Source: Apostichopus californicus
Lineage: Eukaryota > Echinodermata > Holothuroidea > Aspidochirotida > Stichopodidae
Direction: 5' to 3'
Length of the DNA: 35,308 bases
Assembly (NCBI GenBank): GCA_020650975.1
Contig: JAIPMN010002067.1
Coordinates: forward strand, 1-35,308
Shown: positions 9,701-20,410 of the stretch, one piece after another
How positions within the stretch are numbered: the stretch's first letter is position 1
Layout: each line of letters starts with the position of its first letter
Position numbers and translations under genes: made by a program
The notes under the pieces: model-generated
Database searches by the model: none
The model's input: only the letters and a program-made list of their open reading frames with translations
What the model was told of the DNA's origin: nothing

Positions 9701-10560
9701 TCAGACAATAATATCTTGTAAGCTCCTTTAAAGCAACATTCTGGGTTTAATTCAACTTAGGGAATCACACTAAGTAGGCTTACACAACATTGACAATATC
9801 AAACAATAACATCTTGTAAGTTCCCTTAAAGCAGCAGTCAGGGCTTCATTCAACTTAGGGAGTCACACTAAGAAGGCTTACACAACATTGACAATATCAG
9901 ACGATAACATCTTGTAAGTTCCTTTAAAGCAACATTCAGGGTTCCGTTCAACTAAAAAAATCACACTAAGAAGGCTTACACAACATTGATAATATTGAAC
10001 AATAACATCTTGTAAGTTCCTTTAAAGCAGCAGTCAGGGTTTCATTCAACTTAGGGACTCACACTAAGAAGGCTTACACAACATTGACAATATCAAACAA
10101 TAACATCTTGTAAGTTCCTTTAAAGCAGCAGTCAGGGTTTCATTCAACTTAGGGACTCACACTAAGAAAGTTTACACAACATTGACAATATCAGACGATA
10201 ACATCTTGTAAATTCCTTAAAGCAGCAACAGGGTTTAGTTTAGTTTTGTTTAGAGACCCAAGGATCAGGAAGCCTTACAGTAGCTTATTTGAGATCCTAT
10301 CTGTGTTAGATTTTATTCAACATAGGGAAGCACACTGAGAAGGCTTGCACAGCATTGACAATATCAAACAGGAACATCTTGTAAGCTCCTATAAAGCAAC
10401 ATTCTGGGTTTAATTCAACTTAGGGAATCACACTAAGAAGGATTATACAACATTGACAATATCGAACAATAACATCTTGTAAGCTCCTTTAAAGCAGCAT
10501 TCAGGGTTCTACACTAAGAAGGCTTGCACAACATTTACAATACTATCAAACAAGACACAA
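9701..10560. repeat. 98-bp satellite array inside the gene B intron
   Basis: The landmark ATCTTGTA recurs at 9713, 9811, 9909, 10007, 10105, 10203, 10376 and 10474: a strict 98-base period, except one 173-base step where about 75 extra bases (around 10233-10310) interrupt a unit. Each unit also carries TTTAAAGCAGCA, CATTCAACTTAGGG and CACACTAAGAAGGCTTACAC. Copies differ by scattered substitutions, and the last copy is truncated by an internal deletion near 10510. There is no reading frame across units. Confidence 0.93.
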
Positions 10561-12147
10561 TCTATTTTACTGGATAGTTATCAATGTTACATTATGGAAA
10601 TTGACTTTTCAGGACCGTATTTGTTTTAAAAAAGTAAAATTATCTGTACATTCTTCACTGGACAGTATGTCAGTATGGAGTGCTCACGGAAGTTCATGAA
10701 AGGAATTTGTCACTTACGTGTTATATATACCCCTTTAAATTCATTGATTACAAAGTCTTGAAAAATAAAAAAATAAAACATTTAAAGCAAAAAACAAAGA
10801 AAAGCTCCTTTAAACTTTTCACTGAATTTCCATTAATTTCATTAATTGGGTAAAAGATACATCTAGCTACATTAATGTGAATTTACCCATCTAAGGAAGG
10901 TTTCAATTCATTTAACAAATGACATTAATGTAAACTGAACATGAAATGGACTATAATGATTTTACAAACAAGTGTGCTCCTTTAATTTAAAAACCTCAGA
11001 GTATTACTCAAAATATGATTATGTCAAAAGATGTCCTAATGATGATGTTAATTTAATAGTTAGTTATTTAATCAATACATTGAAGTATCAAGAATTTTGT
11101 CAACCAGACACTTTTTACCTTAAGTTTTATACCAACTGTGAAGTTTGTCAAATTAATTGTTTGAGAGGATATTTGACTACCCAAGCTAAGGAAATGCATT
11201 GTAAGTTGATAACAGTGTTAGATATACTTTAAATGTTATTAAATTTTATCAATATTTACTCAAAAAGCTTCTTAGTTGAGAATTTCTTTCATTTCTTTCC
11301 ACCTCTGGGTATCATCATCTAAAAGCTATGAAATTATATCAAAATTTACTCAAAAAAGCTTCTTTAAGTCATTCTCTGGAGGGATTTCATTATTCAAGTA
11401 AGGGTGCAAAAGATATATTGATTTACATAAAATTATGCAAATTATGGACAAGTTTACTGATGGAATACTTGGTTCAACCTTCAGATTCATCATTCTGCCA
11501 ACATTCTTTACCAGTTTCTTTCTACCTCTGTGTATTGTCTTTAATTGATAAGTAAAATTAGAACAAATGAGGTTGAGGTTGTATCTCCCCCTCAGAAGAA
11601 AGAACTTGATATTAACGAGTCGTCATTACTATTAATGATAATTACTACCTGCTGTGTTCTGTCTTGTTATTAGCTTAGACAAAGTGCAGTATGAAAAGGT
11701 TTCCTAAATTTAGAAGGCTGTCAAAGTAGGTTAACTGTGACAATATTTAAACTGTGAGACATAAAGAATGCAATTAGATAAGACAGTGAAAGAGAGATGG
11801 GAAAACCTCAAATGTGTTGGATGCTTACTGTAGGTGAATGTAACTGTGACAGTGTGGGCGGGGGGGGGGAGGATGCAGGAGGGGAATAGATCATTTTATT
11901 TATAGGGGAGTAACCATGAGACAATGAATACAACTAGATGTGATAGGAATAATCTTGTGAAAAGCTAAGATGTACATTTACTACAGTTAAGAAAATAGCA
12001 TGGCTGAAGTTTGGGTTACATAAATCATTTTTGGGGTAGAGGGGGGGGGGGTGGTTTTGATAGTGAATGTGAAGTTCACTGTAGGTAAAATTAGCCTTGA
12101 AGTGCATGTTGTTGGGTGCAGCAAGGTAGTGATAAGGGAGAACAAAG
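10561..12147 (+). other. Gene B intron, middle part
   Basis: AT-rich. Two loose direct repeats are visible: TTTACTCAAAAA(A)GCTTCTT near 11252 and again near 11345, and TTTCTTTCCACCTCTG near 11289 with a variant near 11517. These suggest an old local duplication. G runs occur at 11858-11881 and 12041-12052. No exon is supported. Confidence 0.45.
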
Positions 12148-12418
12148 CCTCCTCCCTCAAACACCCCCATCCCCAAGCACCTTTCTCTCCCAAACACTCA
12201 TCCCCCAATCACCTCATTCCTCAGGCACCTCATTCCCCAGGCACCTCATCCCCAAACACCTCATTGCCTAGGCACCTTCCTTTCCCAAACACTCATCCCC
12301 CAAACACCCCCATTCCCCAAACACCAACCTCTCCCAAATCCTACATCAAACACTCCCATTCCCCAATCACCTTCATCTCCCAAACACTCCTCCCCAAACA
12401 CCCTCCCAAACACCTTCC
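12148..12418. repeat. C-rich minisatellite (~16-bp unit) in the gene B intron
   Basis: About 15 imperfect units of the form AAACACCTCATTCCCC with strong strand asymmetry: almost no G on the + strand. An open frame across it is the expected by-product of a stop-free repeat and is not a gene. The - strand has four or more closely spaced G runs (around 12296-12320), compatible with G-quadruplex formation. Confidence 0.85.
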
Positions 12419-13436
12419 ATTTAACTATCTCTTCCTCCTCATCACTAATTGTCACTTAAAACACAACACACAACATGCTAAAAGGTTATTACTAACAGGG
12501 TACCTTAGATGAGGAGCCATTAACATATTTGAGGAGATTTCTTCCCCAGTAAATCGCCTCACGAAAGGTTACAGTGGCATGATAATATCTTAAGGAATGT
12601 TTCCACATAGCAACTTAATATATTTCCTTTAGTAATGAACTAATATGGAGTTTCTCTGCCAAAACTGGTAGAAAAGAAAAACATATATTATTTCCATTTC
12701 TTTTTAGGGATAAGAGAGTTAGGTTGGGGGTGGGGAATGGAGGGGGGAGGAGGCAGTGTGCAGTATATTTTAGTGATCTTTCTGAAGATAAGTAACAATT
12801 TTCAACAAAACAATTAGCTGATCAGTTAGCATTTTGAAAGCTTGCAACAAATGAAGTTTACATTTCTGCAGCAAAAGGACAAGATGAAGATTTATCAAGA
12901 TTTCATCACTTTTCAAATAAACTGATGAAATGTTCACTAAATTAACCTAAATCTTTCAAAACAAAAAATGTTGAAATAATCATACATATTAAATATCATA
13001 TCAATAAAATAATTTCGAGTGATGTGTTATTTACAAAGAAATATTTTAATTTTCTAAACATCACAGCCATCACTTTATTAATTTTCTGCTAATATACCAT
13101 GTTCCCCTTTTTATTGCGATATTCAGTTATTGAAGATGGTAGAATACTGTTCAGCAAAAAAAGTATGTGAAAAAGAGGAAATTAACTAGACATTTATTTA
13201 CTTAATGCAGTTGCTTTTCAAGATCAAACCGTTTATCCAATTGTCCATTTTCTGCACATTTTGTAGGCATGTAGATCGCCCTTGAACTTCCTTGTGAACA
13301 TTTCTATGAACCTATTTGTATATTTTGTTGTTAATGCTACTTCTATAGCAGTTGAGACAATGTCTACTTAAATATTTATATTTTGTCATTTTGCTCACAA
13401 ACCTCTTCTTTTCTCCTTCTTCCATCTTTCTTACAG
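12419..13436 (+). other. Gene B intron, right part
   Basis: AT-rich sequence with a G-rich patch at 12724-12752. It ends in the pyrimidine tract that forms the acceptor of gene B exon 2. I see nothing else. Confidence 0.5.
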
Positions 13437-13780
13437 CGCCAATTTTTGATGTATGTTTACCCGATAAACAGGAAGTGGTAGAATTAAGCGGGGTGGACTT
13501 TAAAGTTAAAATCAAAGGCAAAAAGCCACTGGAAGTCACATGGTTCTTTGACGGGGAACCTCTGGATATAGAGAACAATCCAAACTTGGAATACGAGGTT
13601 GACGAGGACACAGGGGAGTACAAGCTTATCATCACAGAAACCAACCTAGATTCAGATAGCGGTATTTACAAGTGCTGCGTTAAAAATAGCGAAGGCGAAG
13701 TCTTTAGCGAATGCGATCTACTTTTGGAAGAGATGCCAGAACACGTGAAGGCGGCACTTCAAGATTTCAACAAGACATAA
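13437..13780 (+). CDS. Gene B exon 2: I-set Ig domain and stop (telokin-like)
   Basis: The acceptor is a long pyrimidine tract ending TTCTTACAG at 13436. The exon carries 114 codons to TAA at 13778-13780, giving with exon 1 a 146-residue protein. Residues about 34-130 form one I-set Ig domain: core Trp68 in VTWFFDGEPL, the D-x-G-x-Y-x-C signature DSGIYKC (106-112), and the NSEGE turn after it. The B-strand cysteine is replaced by Val56 (FKVKIKG), so the canonical disulfide cannot form. This is common in cytoplasmic muscle Ig domains. The tail after the domain is short (EEMPEHVKAALQDFNKT) and lacks telokin's acidic tail. Likely role, by family: binding or stabilising myosin or sarcomeric/cytoskeletal partners. 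MLCK, palladin, kettin or titin-like relatives are alternatives. Confidence 0.85.
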
Positions 13781-13800
13781 AAGACTCTTTTTTTTTTTTA

Positions 13801-13806
13801 AATAAA
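13801..13806 (+). terminator. First possible poly(A) signal of gene B
   Basis: AATAAA 20 bases after the stop codon, preceded by a T-run. It is very close to the stop, so it may be used weakly or not at all. Confidence 0.3.
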
Positions 13807-14242
13807 ATTCACAGCTAGCTTAAAATACTTAACGACAAAAACAACATCAACGACAAAACCAATCTTATTTTGTACTTAGGGGCGAAAAAAAGGACTGGAG
13901 TTTTATCTCGTAAGGGATTATTTGCAATGCTTTTCTTTCTTTTTTTTTCTGTTTTGTTTTTTTGGTAAAAGATCAGTTTAAGCTGAAAGAAGGTGATGAA
14001 GTAGAATAAAAACATACACAAATGGAAGCACAGATGGAAGTATGATGTCATATAATCCCATAAATGTAAGAAAACAAAAAAATAATACTAGCTAAGTCTT
14101 GCAATCTTAATTTCCTTAGACCTTTCCCTCTCTTAATGAACCGTTATGATTAATGTGTTTTTCCCTCTTGTCTTTTATACATAAGATAATGGTAAGACAG
14201 AGCTACCAGTCATATCTATTGTCCCAAATGTGATGCAGGTTA

Positions 14243-14248
14243 AATAAA
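14243..14248 (+). terminator. Likely poly(A) signal of gene B
   Basis: AATAAA followed at once by a GT/T-rich stretch (GGTTGTTTTGTTC), the classic downstream element. This would give a 3' UTR of about 480 bases. Another AATAAA follows at 14462-14467, also with T/G-rich sequence after it. Confidence 0.5.
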
Positions 14249-14279
14249 GGTTGTTTTGTTCAAACTTTGCGAAGCATGT

Positions 14280-16442
14280 TCCTTCTCTCTAACATTTAAT
14301 AGCCTAAGTAAACCCTGCTCAATGTTTAAGAAAAACCGAGAGGGTTGGAACTTCTAAAAAATCAGTTGAAACGTTGTACTAGGAAGTTGCATTTTACATA
14401 CCTGATATGAGGCTATTTGTCTTGTGAATCTTTCAGACATTCTTTGACTCCAAATTTGCTAAATAAAAATGAATTACTGCTTAGATTAGATTGATTGTAT
14501 TTTATGTTATTCCCTTCCTTTATTTGGTGTCTCTTTTGCCCTTTTCTCATGGCAAAGATGATCAGTTTTTCTTCTTCTTTGTTTAAGATTTTGCAGGGTT
14601 AGCCTACAAATACAACACTAATTGCAATGAATGCTGCTGAAAAGCTTTGGCTTTTCAAATAACCGTTGCTTGAATCAACGACAGCTCAGAGGGGCACAAA
14701 CTGATGCTTCTGAAATTGATCAAGCTTTTGTGCTTTCAAACATTCGGTAGCAAATAGTTAACTTTTTAACTTGTCAACTTTTCTACAGCATACTCTTTCC
14801 TCTGCTGCAGGTGTTAACCATGATCTGTATGGAAGCATATTCAATTGGCATCATAAATTTATCATGATTCATGTTCATTTTGCCATTACCAGAAGTGAAA
14901 CTGCAATAGCTGTTAAAGAAAGGAACATATATACATTCCTTTTCTACATACCACAGCTGGGGTCAGATCAAAAAAGAAAACTGAAATTTTTTAATATTGA
15001 GAAAGATCAACACTTATTGCAGGAGTCAGAATATGTTATTAATGCTACTTGAAGTTACTTGTAGTTGTAGTTGGAAAAACTATCCACTGACTTGTTCCTG
15101 AAAGTTGTTAGTATCATTTTAGGCTGAGTGTTTTTCCATAGCTGGTTAATACTTGACATATGATTACTCCTCTGAAAGCAATGTAAATCCTGAGCTTTGT
15201 ATAAATTATTTCAGTTTTTAACTTACACTAACATGTCCTGGTAATGTAAAAACATGCATAAATGAGAATTTTTCTGAATAATTCAATTTAGGTGCATAAT
15301 TTGATGCTAACACCCTCTTATGTATGCTATACATTTGCACAGACTTAACAATTATGTGTGGCACAATTGCTCAAATTTTTTGAATACATTGAAGTGAAGG
15401 GAAAGGGTACTTTACCCTTGTCTGAGCTGCTTTTGAAGTAAATTATTGATAGAATTAAGAAGGTCTGACTATGTAGAAGTTGCATGGTAATGACTTACCG
15501 ACTATATCGAAGCAGTTTTAATATCGTGCAAAAGACAGTGTGAATTGAAAAGAAACATGTTTTACCTTTGGGTATTTGGATATGCAGGCAGATTTCTGAG
15601 TATATGTCTAAACTTTGATTCTTTTGGATTATCCTAAGTACGAGAGGATTGATTTTGATTCAGAATTACAGTGATGAAATCACTGGAGCTTGATGTTTAG
15701 TAAACCACACTTTACACTGATGAAGATTTAGATCATACACCAAAAATATGCTCGGAGAAGAATAATTTGGTGAGAAAAAAATATGAACAGGATCTCTTTT
15801 TAATAACATCATGAAGTGGTTCAACTCACCCCTCCCATCTGTTTTTGGCTTCTTAGAATACCTTGTGGTCTTTCACAATAGAAAAGCAAAAAACCACAAA
15901 CTTTCTTCTTCATGAATATTCATTTTTATCTTGCCATGACATGAGACCTTTTTACTGTTTACTAAAATGTTGATGTTAATCACACTTAGTACATAAACTG
16001 TCTGCAACTAAGAATGTATACACAAATCACTTTGTTACCTATGCAATATGATACCATCTTTTGAAAACTTCTTTTTCTCTTTCTTTGTTGTTGGTTCGGG
16101 AGGTGGGGGTGGTTAGGGGGGGGGGTTGGTAAAATCAGGAGAATTTAGCGCTTCAATATTCATATATCAAACATTTAGTAGATCTCTTCTTGTTTTCTTT
16201 GTGTGTAGTTTAATATTTAAACAAAAAATGCTTCTTTTTGTTGGGGAATATAGTGATGAAAAATTAGTTTGAGATTTTTTTTTTTTTAAATAGTGTGGAA
16301 TCAATACAAAAAAAAAAAAAAAAATTCAAGTACAGAAGTGTGGTTTTTTTTGTAACTGATTCTAACGCACTCAAATGCATTTAGAAGATTTGCATATAAC
16401 ATACTTTGTGGTGTAATGTACTGCCTTGAATGTGTACGGATT
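14280..16442. other. Downstream flank of gene B, no gene seen
   Basis: AT-rich. It contains a G-rich patch (16098-16130) and a T13 run (16267-16279) about 30 bases before an A18 run (16306-16323). If the 16443 poly(A) signal is used by gene B, this stretch would be a 2.7-kb 3' UTR. Confidence 0.4.
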
Positions 16443-16448
16443 AATAAA
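16443..16448 (+). terminator. Possible distal poly(A) signal or retro-copied tail
   Basis: AATAAA followed 10 bases later by an A9 run, looking like a transcript 3' end. It could be a true distal gene B site or the tail of a retro-inserted transcript. Confidence 0.25.
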
Positions 16449-16505
16449 CTGAACCCCAAAAAAAAATTTATGAGCCTTTTCTTTTGATTGATTTATGTCT
16501 TGCAG

Positions 16506-16526
16506 CTTGGAGTGACTCGCTTCAAG
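16506..16526 (+). CDS. Candidate 21-base micro-exon
   Basis: A strong acceptor (TTATGTCTTGCAG) and a strong donor (AAG|GTGAGT) bracket 21 bases with G+C above one half. Read in phase 0 it gives LGVTRFK; the frame skipping two bases gives WSDSLQ; the third frame has a stop. Multiples of three are typical of micro-exons. No flanking exon is identified, so it may also be a fortuitous pair of signals. Confidence 0.25.
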
Positions 16527-16539
16527 GTGAGTGGTACTT

Positions 16540-19096
16540 CATGTACTAATATTGGATGTATAATGTTGGGGGGTAGGGATGGGGGGGGCCGATAGGGATG
16601 GGAGGGGGTGACAGTTTATTTTTAAAAGTATGATACATAAATAGAAGGTACAGGCACTTTTCAATTCAGAGAGGCGGGACGGGCTGCCATTATTGGTAAG
16701 GCAAAATGGGTAACTCGTGTGCATGGTTTGTTTCAATAAAGAGGTAGGCCTACTCAATGACGGCTTGTGACAGGGTGGATGTGGTTTGCCTGATTAATAC
16801 CATCTATAGCTCTAAATATAAACCTCAATGGTAGCTGGGTACTACTATGTATACTACTTAACTATAGATATTTTCATCTGCTACAGATGTAAGATATGTC
16901 ATTTATTTAATTTGACATTTTGAAGACTCTAAGGGAGTTCAATGTTACCTGACATTTCAACAGTTGTTTATTCTCATTTGGGAAGGGGATTGGGTCATGG
17001 GAGGAGCACAGGAGGGTAACAAAGTTCAGGTGGTTAAAGTTTCATTTCCTGGCAAAGAACCACAACTTTCCTGAAGATGGTATACTCATACCAAGATCAC
17101 CCTTAGATTTTGAGACTAAAAGTTCATCAGCGTAATCTGCCAATATGCTAGAAAATGAAAAGTATTAACTCTTGCTCAGTCTTCAAGAAGCAATTTTCTG
17201 CTATCCTCAAAACATCTTGATTGCATATCTCTCATATGTCGAATGTAAAACTTCTCAACGTTTGAGGGTTAAAGCATTCAGGAAAGTAATTTTGATAAAT
17301 CTTTCAAAATTCGATTTAATTTAAAGGATGATTTTGGACAGAATTTTACACTAGTCTAAAATAAAAAATAGGCCAAGACAATTCTAGTAATATTTATATA
17401 AGTATTCCAGTTTACAACTCAATTATTCAGCTTTAAAATATTCTACTTTCTTCTTGGAACGTCTTTTAAAGCTAACTTGAAGCTGACCATGGCCGCTCAG
17501 GACACGCCTAAATTTAGCACAGCTTTGGCACAACTGATTAAATTTAAAAACAATAAATTCTACTTTCTACCGCATTTGTTCTTGATATTAAAACTTGATG
17601 AAGGAAGTTTCAAGAAAGTGCAAGTAGTCTACTTATTTTCTCATATCAAAGCAGGACAGGCTAGGTATTTCCCCTTATAAAGTGCTAAAGGTAAGTGCCT
17701 ACCCCCAACACACCGCACCCCACCCCCTTCCTCTTACTAGTGGGGTGCCACTGAACTTGAGTTTAAAAGTCTGTTTTAATCTTCCCCAATCTCTGAGGAC
17801 CATTGTGAGGGTTAATAGTCCATTCAAGAATGCACTTTTAATAAATGTTTGCTACTTTTAAGGCTTGTGCACACACCAAGAGGATGATCTACTTTGTAGT
17901 GTGAATGATCCCGCCTACTTAAACTCATAATCATGATCTCACTTTTGGAGATAATCCTGACCCAGCAAGAGAGATTAAGACTCTAGCGTGATTACTCAGG
18001 AGATCATGTGACCTGAGATCTCTTCTGCGTATAAACACATACCAGTGCAAGCTATAAGGTGGGTTACTTCATGTACGTAGTTCTATAACTAATTGATTTG
18101 TAAACTATGTTGGTGACATTAATGCCTTTACGTAATGCCCTTTGGTACGGCATTGATCCACCACCCATTCTCAAATGTGGACATGTCCATGTTCAGCTTA
18201 ATTACCTCACTGAGAAACGACAAGATCTAGAACCCCCCTCCCCCCCCCCCCCTTGTGTTCTGAAGTCTGAACAAGCCTCAGCGGGCTAAAATATGAAGCC
18301 AATTCCGACAACCATTAAATGTTATCCGGAGAACCGATCAATCAAAGTTGTTGTAATGTAAATGGAATGTAAATGCCAAGCATCTTTTGTTTCCTTAGTT
18401 TCTGGTGATCAATTCTGACATGGTAAGAAGGATGCACTGTTTATATTGTAAACTTGACATACGTTAAAAAAAAACAACACATACCTCAGCGTATCGTAAT
18501 TTACCATACAGCGTTCCAAGGTAACAGATTCACTGCCGGTATATAGGCATAATATTATCTTAAATAATAAAGCATCTGTCTGAATTGGATATGTCATCTT
18601 GGAAAGACTTAGATATATTAATAATGTAGATTCCTTTTTTGTTTATTTTTTGCTCAATTTATCTGAAATTTTATTCAATTTATTGTCAAAATTTTATTAT
18701 CAATCTTATACATCTTGTTGATGATAGTCCATAATCCGTCAGTGGGTAGTCAATTATACAACATCAGGAATGCAGGCAATGGGAACCAGATCGGAATTGG
18801 TGGAAAAGTAACTTTTGTGATGGTAACTTGTCATGAAACTATGAAGAAAGTTAGTCATTAAATGCCTTCTCATCACTGTAGCACGAACTTATGTGAAAAT
18901 ATACCTTACTTGATCTACTCAGATAGAAGAATGCACAAACAGTTTAATGTATGTGGCTATAGACAGACAATAAAAGTAAAAACTTAAAAACTGCTCACTG
19001 GAACTATTACAAAACAAAGCCTGTGTAGGGAAGGGTGTAAGCTTTTGGGAGCCTGACATCCTATTGCCTTGGGGAGGCAAGAGGGTTGTTAAAGGG
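16540..19096. other. Non-coding stretch with poly-G/poly-C runs
   Basis: A G-rich patch at 16566-16612 has several G runs close together, and a C13 run lies at 18240-18252. A 63-residue open frame begins with ATG in a good context (GACCATGGCC, 17489), and a strong donor-like AAAG|GTAAGT follows at 17690, but the frame stops 12 bases before it. No gene is supported. Confidence 0.4.
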
Positions 19097-19712
19097 CTCC
19101 TCTCACTTGCCTCTCCTCTCCTCACCTCTCATCACCTCTCCTCTACTTACATCTCCTCTTCTCACATCCCCTCACCTCTTCTCTCTGATCCTCTCTGATC
19201 ATCTTTTCTCTCTTCACCTCTTTTTACCTCTCCTCTTCTCTCTTAATGTCACTGATACTCTCCTCGTCTCTCCTCAACTCTCCTCTTCTCTCCTCACCTT
19301 TCTTCTCTCCTCACCTCTCTTCTCTCCTCAACTCTCCTCATCTCACCTCTCTTCCCTCTTCACCTCACCTCACCTCTCTTCTCTCTGCACCTAACCTCTT
19401 TTCTCCTCTTTTCCTTTCTCCTCACCTCTCCTCTTCTCTCCTCACTTCTCTGATCCTCTCCTCGCTTCATCTCTCCTCTCTTTGCCTCTCTTCATCCATC
19501 TTCATCCCTCCTCTTCTCTCCCCACCTCTCTGATCCCCTTCCTCTCCTCACCTCTCTGATCCTCCCTTCTCTCCTCACCTCTCCTCATCTCATCTCTCCT
19601 CACTTCTCTGACCCTCTTCTCTTCTCACCTTTCTTATTATGATCTGATCTTCATATTGATCTTCTCTCCTTTCTCCTTTCTCTCCTCTCCCTTCTCCTCT
19701 CTCCTATTTTCT
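19097..19712. repeat. ~600-bp polypyrimidine (CTCTCCTCACC) tract
   Basis: Nearly pure C/T on the + strand, made of variants of CTCTCCTCACCT, with one interruption at about 19631-19665. Open frames across it are artefacts of the stop-poor repeat. Such long homopurine/homopyrimidine tracts can adopt triplex (H-DNA) structure and are unstable in length. Confidence 0.92.
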
Positions 19713-20291
19713 TATAAGCTCATAGTGATCACTCCTAGTTTCACAGTTCTAGCAGCTTGTGTCACTGTGTCTGCTTCTAATAATACTGTAACGTTTTGGG
19801 TTTCATCTGACTGTAGATAATAATAAAAAAGCTTATGTTTTGTGTTTATTTTCAGCAATAGAATTGTGCAACATCAAACAAGAGCTAATTGAGTTGAAAT
19901 GCCACAGTGTGATCATATTTATTTCTTTAATATTTATTTGTGTAGAGCTGATAATAAACAAAAAGTTGATTTCAGTTTCCTAACAATCATGCCTTTAAGA
20001 TGGAACTAAAGACACCTTCTTTGTTGTTAAGTGCCTTCCCTCTTGCTAGGGTGGTGAAGGACAATCCTGTTCGACCTGTGACCTTTCTGAAATATAAAAT
20101 AACTAAAGATTTTCTCAAATATGGCTGAATATACACTTGAAGACACCCTTTAAAGATTTGAAGCGGGACACAAAATGGCAGAGTCAGTGAACCAAATGTG
20201 AGACAGAAGAATCTGAACTTAGGATGCTGACTTCACTGGGGGGATTCCCCTGGCATTAACACCCTCTCGGGGAACAAGTTAACCCATAACA
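19713..20291. other. Non-coding stretch
   Basis: An acceptor-like TATTTTCAG at about 19848-19856 is followed by a 38-codon open frame, but there is no convincing donor. I do not call an exon. Confidence 0.35.
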
Positions 20292-20360
20292 GGAACCCCT
20301 GTGGCCGGCTCTTCCTCAGCTTGAGCTTGTCTCATAAGCCCACTAGCCACAGGGAGTTCC
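20292..20360. repeat. 69-nt imperfect hairpin in a GC-rich patch
   Basis: GGAAC-C-CCTGTGGC at the left pairs with GCCACAGG-GA-GTTCC at the right (5 bp + 8 bp around a small internal loop). A further GGCT/AGCC pair sits inside. The size is in the range of a microRNA precursor, but the terminal loop is large and the inner stem short. A transposon remnant is equally possible. Immediately downstream, a GTAGGGGCCCCCTTCCCTCC-type unit is duplicated in tandem (20366-20410). Confidence 0.45.
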
Positions 20361-20410
20361 TAATGTAGGGGCCCCCTTCCCTCCTTCATGTAGGGCCCCC
20401 TTCCCTCCCT

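Noticed and set aside
10972..11232. 86-codon open frame inside the gene B intron
   Set aside because: It starts at a non-ATG codon, is AT-biased and lies within an intron with no splice context.
12051..12512. 153-codon open frame, the longest in the window
   Set aside because: It runs through the C-rich minisatellite. The His/Ser/Pro-rich product simply follows the repeat.
13352..13436. Upstream extension of the Ig exon frame, hydrophobic and signal-peptide-like
   Set aside because: It is a translation of the intron's polypyrimidine tract. The acceptor at 13436 and phase match to exon 1 explain the true start of the exon.
17489..17680. 63-residue frame with ideal start context (GACCATGG)
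   Set aside because: The frame stops before the nearby strong donor at 17690, and the product has no recognised features.
19086..19533. Two overlapping ~100-codon Ser/Leu/Pro-rich frames
   Set aside because: They are by-products of the CT repeat, which contains almost no stop codons.
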